DNA of 64,000 nt from DAOTWP01 sp034435675 (GCA_034435675.1 DAOTWP010000286.1:32753-96752); one strand, 5' to 3'; numbered from the stretch's first letter, positions 18,742 through 27,881 are shown. Numbers and translations are program-made. Notes: generated by a model not told the origin, from the sequence alone.

Positions 18742-19964
18742 TCTGCCTCCAGTAAGGGCATCAACTTGCTGCTGATGAGGGTATCCCAGCGGTACTGCTG
18801 GCGCACCCGCACCCGCAGGCGATAACTGTGCGACTGACCCAGCGTGCGCAGCATTTGCTGTGCGATAAACTCCGGTGTGCTGTGCAGCGGGTCAAAGTAA
18901 TGCGCGTCGTCCTGCCCGGTGTGGCGCAGCGGCGGGATGTCCGCACAGAAGACCGGCACCCCAGCCAACCCCGCCTCCAGCACCGGAATGCCAAAACCTT
19001 CCTGAATGCTGGGGAACAGCAGCGCGTCTGCCAGTTGGTACAGGTTTGCCAGCGTGGCGTCGTCAGGGATCAGCGGCGGTTCTGCCAGTTCGTACAGGAA
19101 GTGCGCGCAGCCTTCCAGCCCAAGTTTACGCCGCAGGTCGAGCAGTTCGCCCAGGTAACCGGGATTCGCCGGATTGTGCGGACCGGGCGGACCGCTGATG
19201 ACCAGCCGGAAATCACGCCCACTTTGCGCCCGCAGTACCGCCAGCACGTGCAGCGCCAGCGCGATATTCTTGCGCCGGGTCAGGCGGGCGGGCAGCAGCA
19301 CAATGCCGTCTGCATCCAGCAGGTTAAGCCGCTGCTGGATAAACTGCATGGTATTGGTCCAGCCGAAGAACGCCCCCGGGTCTACGCCCGGTTCGATGAC
19401 CTGCACTGCCTCCGGCGGAATGCCCAGCAGCTTTGCCAGTTCTGCGCGGCGCGGCTCCGACACGGTGACATAGCGTGTATTTGCCCACGCCGTGCGCAGC
19501 AAGTCCCAGGGGTAGCCGGGGTGCAGTTCCGGCTGGTACTGCGGGTTTGTCCAAGCCAGATCATGACACCACGCGATACAGCGCACGCCTTCGAGCCGTG
19601 CCAGCGCTGCCGTCAGGGGCAGATTCTTGTTAAGGCTGTGGACGTTATGCACGATGCAGACAGCGGTGTCTGCCAGCGCCGCTTGCAAGGCGCTGTGCTG
19701 CTGCTTGACCAGTGTTTCAAACGCGGCGGTCACGCTGCCGCTGTCCAGCTCGCGTTTGACCGCCAGCACAGCATGCGCCCGCGAGCCGAGCAGCTCGTTT
19801 AAGACCAGCTCCACGCGCGCATCAAACACCGCGCCGCTGCCTGCCAGCACGCGCACAGTGTAACCCGCATCAGCTAAGCCGCGAGCATGATAAGCAATGG
19901 TGGACTCGACACCGCCAACGGTGGGGGGGGCAGCGTAGTGCAGCATGGCAATCCGTTTCGCCAA
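18738..19964 (-). CDS. GT4-family glycosyltransferase
   Basis: About 408 residues with a GT-B fold. The N-terminal domain starts MLHYAAPPTVGGVES, the glycine-rich acceptor-side loop of GT4 enzymes. The C-terminal domain has ILLPARLTRRKNI, LVISGPPGPHN and the donor-binding FPSIQEGFGIPVLEAGLAGVP with its E-x7-E pair. I take a TTG at 19964 as start, because AAAGGTG lies eight bases upstream; the ATG at 19946 is the alternative, and the 5' extension to 20072 is not protein-like. It overlaps the GpgS-like gene by four bases, so the two likely work in one pathway. Acceptor unknown: a mannosylglucosylglycerate-type solute or a glycolipid are candidates by context, not shown by sequence. Confidence 0.85.
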   Translation of the reverse strand: MAKRIAMLHYAAPPTVGGVESTIAYHARGLADAGYTVRVLAGSGAVFDARVELVLNELLGSRAHAVLAVKRELDSGSVTAAFETLVKQQHSALQAALADTAVCIVHNVHSLNKNLPLTAALARLEGVRCIAWCHDLAWTNPQYQPELHPGYPWDLLRTAWANTRYVTVSEPRRAELAKLLGIPPEAVQVIEPGVDPGAFFGWTNTMQFIQQRLNLLDADGIVLLPARLTRRKNIALALHVLAVLRAQSGRDFRLVISGPPGPHNPANPGYLGELLDLRRKLGLEGCAHFLYELAEPPLIPDDATLANLYQLADALLFPSIQEGFGIPVLEAGLAGVPVFCADIPPLRHTGQDDAHYFDPLHSTPEFIAQQMLRTLGQSHSYRLRVRVRQQYRWDTLISSKLMPLLEAD

Positions 19965-20355
19965 TCGCTTGTCACCTTTCGTTAAGGTGTGCCGTAATGT
20001 TGAGGTCAAAAAAACGCTGTGGGTGGCGCAGCCGTCTACGGGCACATCCGAACAACCGCTCATCTGGAACAAACGCTATGGTAGCGGCAAACAGCGCCAT
20101 TCTCAAGCAATTCTGACCCAGTGTGCGAAAGGATAATGATATGTTAATGATATAAGCCTGCCTGCTGTGTTAACAGGGTGTCTCCTGGGGCAGTCTGCAT
20201 TAAGGTCAAGCCGACAAATGACACCTATTTCGGTGACACACGGCGCTGAACCTCACCGGGCATTAAGGACTAGAATAGAAGATAGTTGCGTAGTGATTCT
20301 GTTCAAACAGAGATAATACGCCACAGGGTATTTAACACGAAGGATAGGATTACAC
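19965..20355. other. 391-bp divergent intergenic region
   Basis: No gene seen. It separates the leftward glycosyltransferase operon from the rightward sodium-pump decarboxylase operon and must hold both promoters. On the right, GATAAT at 20312-20317 may be a -10 box with TTGCGT at 20286-20291 as a weak -35 (20-bp spacer). A symmetrical site at 20298-20311 overlaps this promoter. Nothing else recognisable. Confidence 0.5.
20298..20311. promoter_or_regulatory. Operator-like palindrome TCTGTT-CA-AACAGA
   Basis: Perfect 6-bp arms around a CA centre, abutting the putative -10 box of the decarboxylase operon and about 45 bp upstream of its first ATG. Position and symmetry suit a repressor site. 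No regulator gene is adjacent, so the binding protein is unknown. Confidence 0.4.
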
Positions 20356-21897
20356 ATGCCTGAATTGGACCCGCGTATTGTAGAACTGCGCGCGCTGCGA
20401 GAACAAGCGCGGCAGGGCGGCGGCGCGGCGCGTATTCAACGCCAGCATCAAAAAGGAAAACTTACCCCTTACGAGCGGCTGGAACTGCTGCTCGATCCCG
20501 GCACATTCAATGAACTTGAGCCATTTATCACCCATCAGAATGCCGACAACAGCGAAATCTACCTGGGCGAAGGTGTCGTCACCGGCACCGGGCAGATTGA
20601 CGGGCGCACCGTGTATGTATATGCGCAGGACTTCACGGTGCAGGGCGGCACGCTCAGCGAGATGCAGAGCGAAAAAATCTGCCGCGTGATGGATCTCGCC
20701 GTCCACAGCGGGTCGCCAATCATCGGACTGATCGACTCCGGCGGTGCGCGCATCCAGGAGGGCATCAAGAGTCTTGCCGGTTATGCCGAAATTTTTCGAC
20801 GTAACGCGCTCTATTCTGGCGTCGTGCCGCAGATCAGCCTGATGCTGGGACCATGTGCCGGTGGGGCAGCGTATTCCCCGGCGCTGACCGATCTGATTCT
20901 GATGTCACAAAATGCCTATATGTTTATTACCGGACCGGAGGTCATCAAGACGGTCACGGGGGAACAGATTGATGTCGAGCGTCTGGGCGGCGCCCAGGTT
21001 CACGCGGCAATCAGCGGCACAGCGCATCTGGTCGGCACGGACGAAAGAGCGACACTGGAATTGTGCCGCAAGGTGCTGGGCTATCTGCCCTCGAACAATG
21101 TCGAGAATCCGCCGTTCATGGCACCGGAGGATGACCCCTTCCGCATGGACGAGGCGCTGAATGCGCTGGTGCCGCTTGACCCCGGCAGCCCATACAGCAT
21201 GCATGCCGCGCTGGAGCGCATTGTGGACCGTGGTTCCCTGCTGGAATTGCAGCCGCTGTATGCGCAGAATGCGATTATCGGTTTCGCGCGCATTGGCGGG
21301 CACAGCGTCGGTATTGTCGCGCAGGAACCATCGGTGATGGCGGGATCGATTGATATTGAGGCTGCCGACAAAATCGCGCGTTTCGTGCGCCTGTGCGACT
21401 GCTTCAACCTGCCCATCGTTACCTTTGTGGATTCGCCAGGCTTTTTGCCGGGGGTGGATCAGGAGTATCGCGGCATCATCCGGCACGGCGCAAAAGTGCT
21501 CTATGCCTATTCCGAAGCAACAGTGCCCAAAATCAGCGTGATTACGCGCAAGGCATATGGCGGCGCGTATGTGGTCATGAGCAGCAAGTATCTGGGCACG
21601 GATCTCAATTATGCCTGGCCCAGCGCGGAAATCGCCGTGATGGGCGCAGAAGGCGCGGTGAATATCATCTACAAGGATGAAATCGCCGCCGCCGCCGACC
21701 CTGCCGCCGCCCGCCGCGAACTCAGCGAAATGTACCGGCTCAAGTTTAACAGTCCCTATCTGGCTGCCAATGCCGGCTATGTGGACGACATTATCGAACC
21801 GCGCGAAACACGCCCCAAGCTGTACCAGGCGCTCAGTGCGCTGCGCGATAAGTATTCGACCAACCCGCCGCGCAAGCACGGCAATATCCCTTTGTGA
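20356..21897 (+). CDS. mmdA: Acyl-CoA carboxyltransferase, alpha subunit of sodium-pump methylmalonyl-CoA decarboxylase
   Basis: 513 residues, typical for MmdA/PccB carboxyltransferases. Visible hallmarks are the KGKLTPYERLELLLDPGTF entry, the acyl-CoA site (LIDSGGARIQEGI, GPCAGGAAYSPALTD) in the N-half, and the biotin-side site in the C-half (DSPGFLPGVDQEYRGIIRHGAK, KAYGGAYVVM, GAEGAVNIIY). It transfers the carboxyl group from an acyl-CoA, most often methylmalonyl-CoA, to carrier biotin. The next three genes are the gamma, biotin-carrier and beta sodium-pump subunits, which identifies a membrane decarboxylase rather than a biotin-dependent carboxylase (no biotin carboxylase gene is present). 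Substrate is inferred: glutaconyl-CoA decarboxylase would look similar, although its alpha subunit is usually longer. GAAGGA lies 12 bp upstream of the ATG. Confidence 0.9.
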   Translation: MPELDPRIVELRALREQARQGGGAARIQRQHQKGKLTPYERLELLLDPGTFNELEPFITHQNADNSEIYLGEGVVTGTGQIDGRTVYVYAQDFTVQGGTLSEMQSEKICRVMDLAVHSGSPIIGLIDSGGARIQEGIKSLAGYAEIFRRNALYSGVVPQISLMLGPCAGGAAYSPALTDLILMSQNAYMFITGPEVIKTVTGEQIDVERLGGAQVHAAISGTAHLVGTDERATLELCRKVLGYLPSNNVENPPFMAPEDDPFRMDEALNALVPLDPGSPYSMHAALERIVDRGSLLELQPLYAQNAIIGFARIGGHSVGIVAQEPSVMAGSIDIEAADKIARFVRLCDCFNLPIVTFVDSPGFLPGVDQEYRGIIRHGAKVLYAYSEATVPKISVITRKAYGGAYVVMSSKYLGTDLNYAWPSAEIAVMGAEGAVNIIYKDEIAAAADPAAARRELSEMYRLKFNSPYLAANAGYVDDIIEPRETRPKLYQALSALRDKYSTNPPRKHGNIPL

Positions 21898-21909
21898 GGA
21901 GCGCTGACC

Positions 21910-22281
21910 ATGCCGGATATGAGCAACGCGGTACTCATCACGGTGATCGGGATGGGATTGGTTTTTGGCGCGATTGTGCTGCTGTGGCTGCTGCTGTGGA
22001 CGCTGGTGCGCTTCACCGGGGACACCACCGATGTTCCCACGCCCGCCGCAGGGGACGCAGCGCCAGGCGACGAGGCTGTGGTCAGTCCGGCTGCCCTTAG
22101 CCCGGTGGAACTGCTGGCGCTCAAGCAGCGCGCGGCGGCAGTGGCGGTAGCCATTGCGCTGGCGCAGCATAACCGGCAGGGACGCCCGGTTGTGCCACCC
22201 ATGCGGCTTGTCAGCGCGTGGCAGATCGTTATGCGCACGCACCAGTATGGAGAACGCATCAGTCGAGGCAGACCGCAATGA
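21910..22281 (+). CDS. Sodium-pump decarboxylase gamma/delta subunit (OadG-like)
   Basis: 123 residues. One N-terminal membrane helix (AVLITVIGMGLVFGAIVLLWLLLW), containing the GMG-x-VF motif typical of OadG/MmdD, is followed by an Ala/Pro-rich linker and a C-terminal helix with AVAVAIALAQH, matching the family's I-x-x-A-I-A segment. It anchors and assembles the carboxyltransferase and biotin carrier on the beta-subunit pump. A strong GAGGAG site precedes the ATG; the gene lies 12 bp after the alpha subunit and overlaps the biotin carrier by ATGA. Confidence 0.88.
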   Translation: MPDMSNAVLITVIGMGLVFGAIVLLWLLLWTLVRFTGDTTDVPTPAAGDAAPGDEAVVSPAALSPVELLALKQRAAAVAVAIALAQHNRQGRPVVPPMRLVSAWQIVMRTHQYGERISRGRPQ

Positions 22282-22730
22282 AATATCGTGTCACGGTAGA
22301 AAACCAGACGTTTGAAATCGAAATCCATGACCTTGATGCCCGCCCGGTCATAGCTTACATTGACGGGCAGCCGTTCGAGGTTCATGTGGAAGAAGCTATT
22401 CCGGCACTGACCGCAGCCCCCGACCCTGACCGGCAGACACCTTCGGCAGCGGCGCGGGTTTACGGCACGCACTCTACGCCGGTATCGTCTTCAGATGGTG
22501 GGGCGGGCAAGAATCTGGGGATGGTACAGGCGCCGATTCCTGGGGTGATTGTGTCGATTGCTGTGCAGCCGGGGGCGCAGGTGCAGCCCGGCGATGAACT
22601 GCTGGTGCTGGAAGCGATGAAGATGAAAAATGTGATTCGCGCCACCCGCATCGGGACAATCGCAGCCGTGCATGTCAGCCCTGGGCAGCAGGTCAAACAC
22701 CATGATCCGCTGATCAGCTACACAGGGTAG
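22278..22730 (+). CDS. Biotin carboxyl carrier protein of the sodium-pump decarboxylase
   Basis: 150 residues from the ATG at 22278, which overlaps the stop of the gamma subunit. N-terminal beta domain (KYRVTVENQTFEIEI), a Pro/Ala/Ser-rich swinging-arm linker, then a biotinyl domain (about residues 78-150) with APIPGVIVSI, the biotinylation motif EAMKMKN and VSPGQQVKHHDPLI. The Lys of MKM is the biotin site. It shuttles CO2 from the cytoplasmic carboxyltransferase to the membrane beta subunit. Size and linker match MmdC/GcdC rather than acetyl-CoA carboxylase AccB. Confidence 0.93.
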   Translation: MKYRVTVENQTFEIEIHDLDARPVIAYIDGQPFEVHVEEAIPALTAAPDPDRQTPSAAARVYGTHSTPVSSSDGGAGKNLGMVQAPIPGVIVSIAVQPGAQVQPGDELLVLEAMKMKNVIRATRIGTIAAVHVSPGQQVKHHDPLISYTG

Positions 22731-22742
22731 CGGGGGCGATCA

Positions 22743-23864
22743 ATGGAAACAATCCTGCAAGAACTGACGCGCGGAATTGGCGCGTTTTCGCTCGGCAATC
22801 TGGTGATGCTGACCGTCGGCGCGATTCTGATCACGCTGGCAGTTGTCAAGGAATATGAACCGGTGCTGCTGCTGCCGATTGGCTTTGGCTGCATTCTGGC
22901 GAATATTCCGCTGACCGGCATGACCGATGGCGATGGCTTGTTCGGGGTGCTTTACGCGGCGGGAATCGGCAATGAATTGTTCCCGCTGCTGATCTTTGTC
23001 GGCGTCGGGGCGATGATTGACTTCAGCCCACTGCTGGCAATGCCGCGTATGGTGCTGTTGGGTGCGGCGGGGCAGTTTGGCATTTTTGGCACGCTGCTGC
23101 TGGCGACTCTGCTAGGCTTCCCGCTGAATCAGGCAGCGTCCATCGGGGTGATCGGGGCGATAGACGGACCAACGTCGATCTTTGTGGCGACGCAGCTTGC
23201 GCCGGAACTGCTCGCGCCGATTGCCGTTGCCGCCTATTCGTACATGAGCCTGATTCCGATTATCCAGCCGCCGCTGATGCGCCTGTTGACCACGCGCGCC
23301 GAACGGCGTATCCGCATGGAATATGCGCCGCGTCCGGTGTCGCACCGTGCGCTGGTGCTGTTCCCGGTGTTGATCACGGTGGTTGTCGGGCTGCTCGTGC
23401 CGGACGCCACGCCGCTGATCAGCATGCTGATGCTGGGCAACCTGCTGCGCGAAAGCCGCGTGGTAGAGCGGCTGAACAAGGCAGCACAGAACGAAATTAT
23501 CAACATCGCCACGCTGTTTCTGGGGCTGGCGATTGGCTCAACGATGATCGCGGACAGCTTCCTGAACTGGGCGACGATCCAGATTTTGCTGCTGGGACTG
23601 CTGGCGTTTGTGCTGGACACCGTTGCCGGACTGTTGTTTGGCAAGCTGCTCTCGCGCCTCAGCGGGGGCAAGATCAACCCGCTGATCGGGGCGGCTGGCA
23701 TCAGCGCGTTTCCAATGGCGGGGCGACTGGCGGCGCAGATCGCGCAGGACGAAGACTACGAAAACTTTATCCTGATGCACGCGATGGGGGCGAACACTGC
23801 CGGGCAACTGGGCAGTGTGATGGCAGGCGGCATTTTGCTGGCGCTGGTTTCGGGCATGGTGTGA
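22743..23864 (+). CDS. mmdB: Sodium-pumping decarboxylase beta subunit (OadB/MmdB/GcdB family)
   Basis: 373 residues, about ten membrane helices. Key family segments: GVGAMIDFSPLL, GAIDGPTSIFVATQLAP (the Asp corresponding to the essential sodium/decarboxylation Asp of OadB), NPLIGAAGISAFPMAGRLAA, and the C-terminal MHAMGANTAGQLGSVMAGG with conserved Asn, Gln and Ser. It decarboxylates carboxybiotin and exports Na+. It is the last gene of a compact four-gene operon (12 bp after the biotin carrier). The product indicates that the cell can build a sodium gradient from acyl-CoA decarboxylation, for example in propionate-forming fermentation; physiological direction is inferred. Confidence 0.94.
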   Translation: METILQELTRGIGAFSLGNLVMLTVGAILITLAVVKEYEPVLLLPIGFGCILANIPLTGMTDGDGLFGVLYAAGIGNELFPLLIFVGVGAMIDFSPLLAMPRMVLLGAAGQFGIFGTLLLATLLGFPLNQAASIGVIGAIDGPTSIFVATQLAPELLAPIAVAAYSYMSLIPIIQPPLMRLLTTRAERRIRMEYAPRPVSHRALVLFPVLITVVVGLLVPDATPLISMLMLGNLLRESRVVERLNKAAQNEIINIATLFLGLAIGSTMIADSFLNWATIQILLLGLLAFVLDTVAGLLFGKLLSRLSGGKINPLIGAAGISAFPMAGRLAAQIAQDEDYENFILMHAMGANTAGQLGSVMAGGILLALVSGMV

Positions 23865-23958
23865 GCTGACGAATTATCAATGCATCAATCCATCAATCCT
23901 GTCTTGCTGAACAAGGGGATTATGCCGGTCATAGATTTAATCGGATGACGCTTTTCGC

Positions 23959-23982
23959 AGGGTTGAAGCATGCTTCAACCCT
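23959..23982. repeat. 24-bp perfect palindrome
   Basis: A self-complementary sequence centred on GCATGC, with 12-nt half AGGGTTGAAGCA. It lies between the decarboxylase operon and the P-type ATPase gene. No T run follows, so it may be a remnant of a dispersed palindromic repeat or a cruciform-forming site rather than a terminator. Confidence 0.6.
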
Positions 23983-24071
23983 ACCGGAGACTACCGCAGA
24001 CCCGATTATTTTCTGGAAGAGCAGCATCCCTTTGTCCGCGCTTATCGATAGAAACAAAGGCAAATGGCAGT

Positions 24072-26978
24072 ATGGCACTCAATTATGTTCATGCAGACAT
24101 TGAACAAACGCTGCAAGACCTGCACAGCACGGCGGACAGCGGGCTGAGCTTCGCGGATGCTGCTGCCCGGCTGGAGAAGTTCGGGCGTAATGCGCTGCCC
24201 AGCGACGAGGGCACCAAATGGCTGGCGCTGATTCTGGGTCAGTTCACTGACCTGATGGTGGTAATTCTGCTGGCAGCAGCGGTCATTTCTGCGTTGCTGG
24301 GCGACAGCAAGGATGTCATCGTCATTATGGCGATTGTCGTCCTGAATGCCGTGATTGGCATTTATCAGGAATATAAGGCGGAACGCGCGCTGGCAGCGCT
24401 GAACGCGATGCAGGTCTCGCAAGTGCGTGTGCGGCGCGACGGCGAGGTGCGCCAGATCAGCGCGGACGAGCTTGTTCCCGGCGATGTCGTGCTGCTGGGC
24501 GAGGGCGACCGTGTGCCTGCGGACGGGCGCGTGATCGAAAGTATCAACCTGCAGGTGGAAGAGGCGGCGCTGACCGGTGAGTCGCTGCCTGTCGAAAAGA
24601 ACATCTTCGTCATCCCTGGCAGCGATGATGTGCCGCTGGGTGACCGGCATAACATGGTCTTTATGGGCACAACGGTCAATTACGGGCGCGGCGAAATGGC
24701 GGTCACGCGCACCGGGCTGGATACCGAACTCGGTCATATCGCTAAGATGCTGATGCAGGTCGAGCAGGGCACGACGCCGCTGGAACGCCGCCTCGACCGG
24801 CTGGCGAAAATCCTGGCGCTGGGCGCGGGTGTGGTGGTTGCCATCGTGTTTGTGGCGGGCGTGCTGCGCGGCATTCCCGTGCAGTCCATGTTCCTGACGG
24901 CGATCAGCCTGGCGGTTGCTGCTGTCCCGGAAGGGCTGCCCGCCTTGATTACCATCAGCCTGTCGTTGGGCGGGGCGCGGATGATCAAACGCAATGCGCT
25001 GATCCGCCGCCTGCCTGCGGTGGAGACGCTTGGTTCGGTGTCGGTAATTTGCTCGGACAAAACGGGTACGCTGACCAAAAACGAGATGACCGTAACGCAG
25101 GTGCAGCTTCCTGGCGCGGACGGCGTGCGTGTGGGCGGCTCTGGCTATGCGCCGAAGGGCGATTTCCTGCGCGGCGAACAGCCGGTGGATGCCGGACGTG
25201 ACCTGCCCCTGCGACGGCTGCTGCAAACCAGCGCCCTGTGTACCAACGCCTTTTTACAGCAGGACGAACGACGTTACAGCATCGTCGGCGATACCACCGA
25301 GGGTGCGCTGATTGTCGCGGCGCAGAAAGCCGGCTGGACGCGCGAACATCTGGAAGATACGTTCCCGCGGGTGGCGGAACTGCCCTTCAGCAGTGAACGC
25401 AAGGCGATGACCACCGTGCATCGTGTGACCGAGGCAAGCGACGGTTTGCTGCCAGAGGCACGGTCCTATTTTGCGATCACCAAAGGCGCGCCCGATCAGG
25501 TGGTCGAGTGGGCAGCGCGTGAACTGCTGCCCGATGGTCCTGTAGCGCTGACGCCAGAGCGCCGCGCAGCATGGCAGCAGACCATTGACGGCATGGCGGG
25601 GCAGGGGCTGCGTGTGCTGGGGGTGGCTTATCGCCCGCTGGAACTAGTGCCGCAGCCAATGACGCCTGATGTTGAGCGTGAACTGATTTTTCTGGGGCTG
25701 CTGGGTATTCTTGATCCGCCGCGCCCCGAAGCCCGCGACGCTGTGCAAACCGCGCGGGCGGCAGGCATTCGCACGATCATGATTACGGGCGACCACCTGC
25801 TGACGGCGGAGACGATTGCTCGTCAACTGACCATTCTGCCAGGTGACCAGCGCGCTGTGACCGGAACACAGCTTGATACGCTGGACGATGCCGGACTGGT
25901 GGATGCACTGGGTAAGACCTCGACCTTTGCGCGGGTTTCGCCGGAACACAAGCTGCGGCTGGTGCGGGCGCTGCAAGCGCAGCAGCATATTGCCGCGATG
26001 ACCGGCGACGGAGTCAACGATGCGCCCGCGCTGAAACAGGCGGACATCGGCGTGGCGATGGGCATCACCGGTACGGATGTGAGCAAAGGCGCGGCAGCGA
26101 TGGTGCTGACCGACGACAACTTCGCCTCGATTGTCGCGGCGGTTGAAGAAGGACGCATCATCTATGACAACATCCGCAAATTCATCAAATACCTGCTCAG
26201 CTCGAATGTTGCCGAAATTCTGGTGATGTTCATTGCGCTGATGGTCGGCTTAAAGATCCCGATGCTGGCAATCCAGATTCTGTGGATTAACCTGGTCACG
26301 GACGGACTGCCGGCGATTGCGCTGGGGTTTGAGCGTGCCGAACGCGATATCATGCAGCGCAAACCGCGCCCGATCAACGAGAGTATCTTTGCCGACGGCA
26401 TGGGCGTCTACATCATCTGGGTGGCGCTGCTGCTCACCGTTCTTACGCTGGGCAGTTATGTCCTCGGTTATACCGGACACGGCATGGATCCACTCAGCAC
26501 AACCCTGGGGATTGAGCAGTTGGAGCGCGCGAAGGTCGTGTCACTCTCCGACGAAGCGCTCGTCCCGGCGGACTGGGACACGCTGACGCCGGAAGCGCGC
26601 ACCGACGTGCTGCTGGAACATGAAAACGATGCGGGCGGACTGGAAGCAGCCAGCGGCGGCATCATCGGCGCGGCAGAGCGCATCCCGCGCACGATTGCAT
26701 TCACCGTGCTGGGGCTGGGGCAAATCTTTCAGGTGATGGCAATTCACGGCGGCGCCAAAGAATCGTTCTTCCGCATTGGCTTTAAAGGCAACCGTGTGCT
26801 GCTGCTGGCGGTGGTTGCGGCGTTTGGCTTGCAGCTTGCCGTGATCTATCTGCCGTTTATGCAGGCGATTTTCGAGACGGCGGCGCTGAGCGTCGGTGAA
26901 CTGGTGCTGACGTTTGGGCTGGCATCGTTAATGCTGTTCGGGGTGGAGTTCTCCAAACTGTTCCGCCTGGGGAATTGA
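24072..26978 (+). CDS. Calcium-type (P2A) cation-transporting P-type ATPase
   Basis: 968 residues from the ATG at 24072 (MALNYVHADIEQTL); the open frame to 23970 crosses the palindrome and is not protein-like. Domains: N-terminal cation ATPase segment; actuator with LTGESLP; M4 with AVPEGLPALIT; phosphorylation site CSDKTGTLTKNEM (Asp329); nucleotide domain with SSERKAM and KGAPDQV; hinge MTGDGVNDAPALKQADIGVAMG; M6 with NLVTDGLPAIALG. These place it in the SERCA/PMR1-like group that exports Ca2+ or Mn2+. A hydrophilic insertion of about 75 residues between late membrane helices (from about GYTGHGMDP to AAERIPR) is longer than in compact bacterial homologues. It is preceded by a gap with its own likely promoter. 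Ion specificity is inferred. Confidence 0.92.
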   Translation: MALNYVHADIEQTLQDLHSTADSGLSFADAAARLEKFGRNALPSDEGTKWLALILGQFTDLMVVILLAAAVISALLGDSKDVIVIMAIVVLNAVIGIYQEYKAERALAALNAMQVSQVRVRRDGEVRQISADELVPGDVVLLGEGDRVPADGRVIESINLQVEEAALTGESLPVEKNIFVIPGSDDVPLGDRHNMVFMGTTVNYGRGEMAVTRTGLDTELGHIAKMLMQVEQGTTPLERRLDRLAKILALGAGVVVAIVFVAGVLRGIPVQSMFLTAISLAVAAVPEGLPALITISLSLGGARMIKRNALIRRLPAVETLGSVSVICSDKTGTLTKNEMTVTQVQLPGADGVRVGGSGYAPKGDFLRGEQPVDAGRDLPLRRLLQTSALCTNAFLQQDERRYSIVGDTTEGALIVAAQKAGWTREHLEDTFPRVAELPFSSERKAMTTVHRVTEASDGLLPEARSYFAITKGAPDQVVEWAARELLPDGPVALTPERRAAWQQTIDGMAGQGLRVLGVAYRPLELVPQPMTPDVERELIFLGLLGILDPPRPEARDAVQTARAAGIRTIMITGDHLLTAETIARQLTILPGDQRAVTGTQLDTLDDAGLVDALGKTSTFARVSPEHKLRLVRALQAQQHIAAMTGDGVNDAPALKQADIGVAMGITGTDVSKGAAAMVLTDDNFASIVAAVEEGRIIYDNIRKFIKYLLSSNVAEILVMFIALMVGLKIPMLAIQILWINLVTDGLPAIALGFERAERDIMQRKPRPINESIFADGMGVYIIWVALLLTVLTLGSYVLGYTGHGMDPLSTTLGIEQLERAKVVSLSDEALVPADWDTLTPEARTDVLLEHENDAGGLEAASGGIIGAAERIPRTIAFTVLGLGQIFQVMAIHGGAKESFFRIGFKGNRVLLLAVVAAFGLQLAVIYLPFMQAIFETAALSVGELVLTFGLASLMLFGVEFSKLFRLGN

Positions 26979-27038
26979 CGCGCTTGCGTATTGTGCGCCG
27001 AATTGCGCTGAACAATCAGGTTCGACTGAAGCACAGAC

Positions 27039-27067
27039 AGAGCCAGCGCTGCGTGTGGGCTGGCTCT
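27039..27067. terminator. Bidirectional terminator-like hairpin
   Basis: Perfect 9-bp stem AGAGCCAGC / GCTGGCTCT with an 11-nt loop, followed on the plus strand by a GT-rich tract. It lies between the convergent P-type ATPase and VOC genes. Confidence 0.6.
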
Positions 27068-27086
27068 GGTGTTGTATTTGGGCAGG

Positions 27087-27881
27087 TTATTCCTGCCAGG
27101 GCATGGTCTGTTTCATCTGGATCGCTGCAAACATCGCCCCGGTAGGATCACTGATGACCGCAAAGCGACCCGCAGAGGTATCATCAATGCCACTGAGGAT
27201 TTTGCCACCCAGGGCGGGCACGCGCCCGGCAACCGCGTCAATATCGCTGACGGCGAAGTAAACCTGCCAGTGCGGCGGCATATCGCCCCATTGTGCATCC
27301 ATCTGGAGGATACCGCCGTTCATGCGTCCCCTGTTATGGATGTAATGGTAGAACGGCACTTCTCCCTGCTCAAACGTCCAGCCCAGCACTTCGGCAAAGA
27401 AGGCTTTTGCTTTTTCGGCGTCGCGTGTCGCCAGTTCGTTCCAGACCATCGCGCCGGGGGTGTTGACGATGTAGGCACCGATGTGTGTTTTGGGCTGCCA
27501 GAAGCTGATTGTCGCGCCGGTTGGATCCTGAATGACCATCATTCTGCCGTTGTCAAAGACATCAAACGGTGGTGCGATGACAGTGCCACCTGCCGCCGTG
27601 ACTTTCTCAGGCAGGGAGTCCACATTGTCTACCGTGACGTACGTATTCCAGTGCGAAGGAACCCCCTGCGACTGCATCTCCGGCTGCATCGGGCTGATTG
27701 CGGCGGCGGTGTGCCCGTCCTTTTTGAGGAAGCTGTACATCTGGTCATTGCCCATTGGCACTTCTTCCACCGTCCAGCCCAACAGCTCGGTGTAGAAGGG
27801 ACGCGCCCGATCCACGTCGGTAGAGGCGCAGTCTGCCCAGGAAAATGTGCCGTGCGGGTACTTTGTAACCGTATACATCAT
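27087..27881 (-). CDS. Two-domain VOC (glyoxalase/bleomycin-resistance-like) protein
   Basis: 264 residues with two vicinal-oxygen-chelate domains, residues ~8-127 and ~137-260. Each begins with a F/W-x-x-LA/CA-T/S-D strand followed by A-x-x-FY/FF-x-x-(L)LGW (RARPFYTELLGW; AKAFFAEVLGW) and ends with a DPTGA segment (VIQDPTGATISFWQ; VISDPTGAMFAAIQ). The pattern resembles Streptomyces CFP30B-like predicted enzymes. Start: AAGAGGG precedes two consecutive ATGs at 27881 and 27878. The substrate cannot be read from sequence. A palindrome at 27915-27928 just upstream suggests repressor control. Confidence 0.85.
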   Translation of the reverse strand: MMYTVTKYPHGTFSWADCASTDVDRARPFYTELLGWTVEEVPMGNDQMYSFLKKDGHTAAAISPMQPEMQSQGVPSHWNTYVTVDNVDSLPEKVTAAGGTVIAPPFDVFDNGRMMVIQDPTGATISFWQPKTHIGAYIVNTPGAMVWNELATRDAEKAKAFFAEVLGWTFEQGEVPFYHYIHNRGRMNGGILQMDAQWGDMPPHWQVYFAVSDIDAVAGRVPALGGKILSGIDDTSAGRFAVISDPTGAMFAAIQMKQTMPWQE

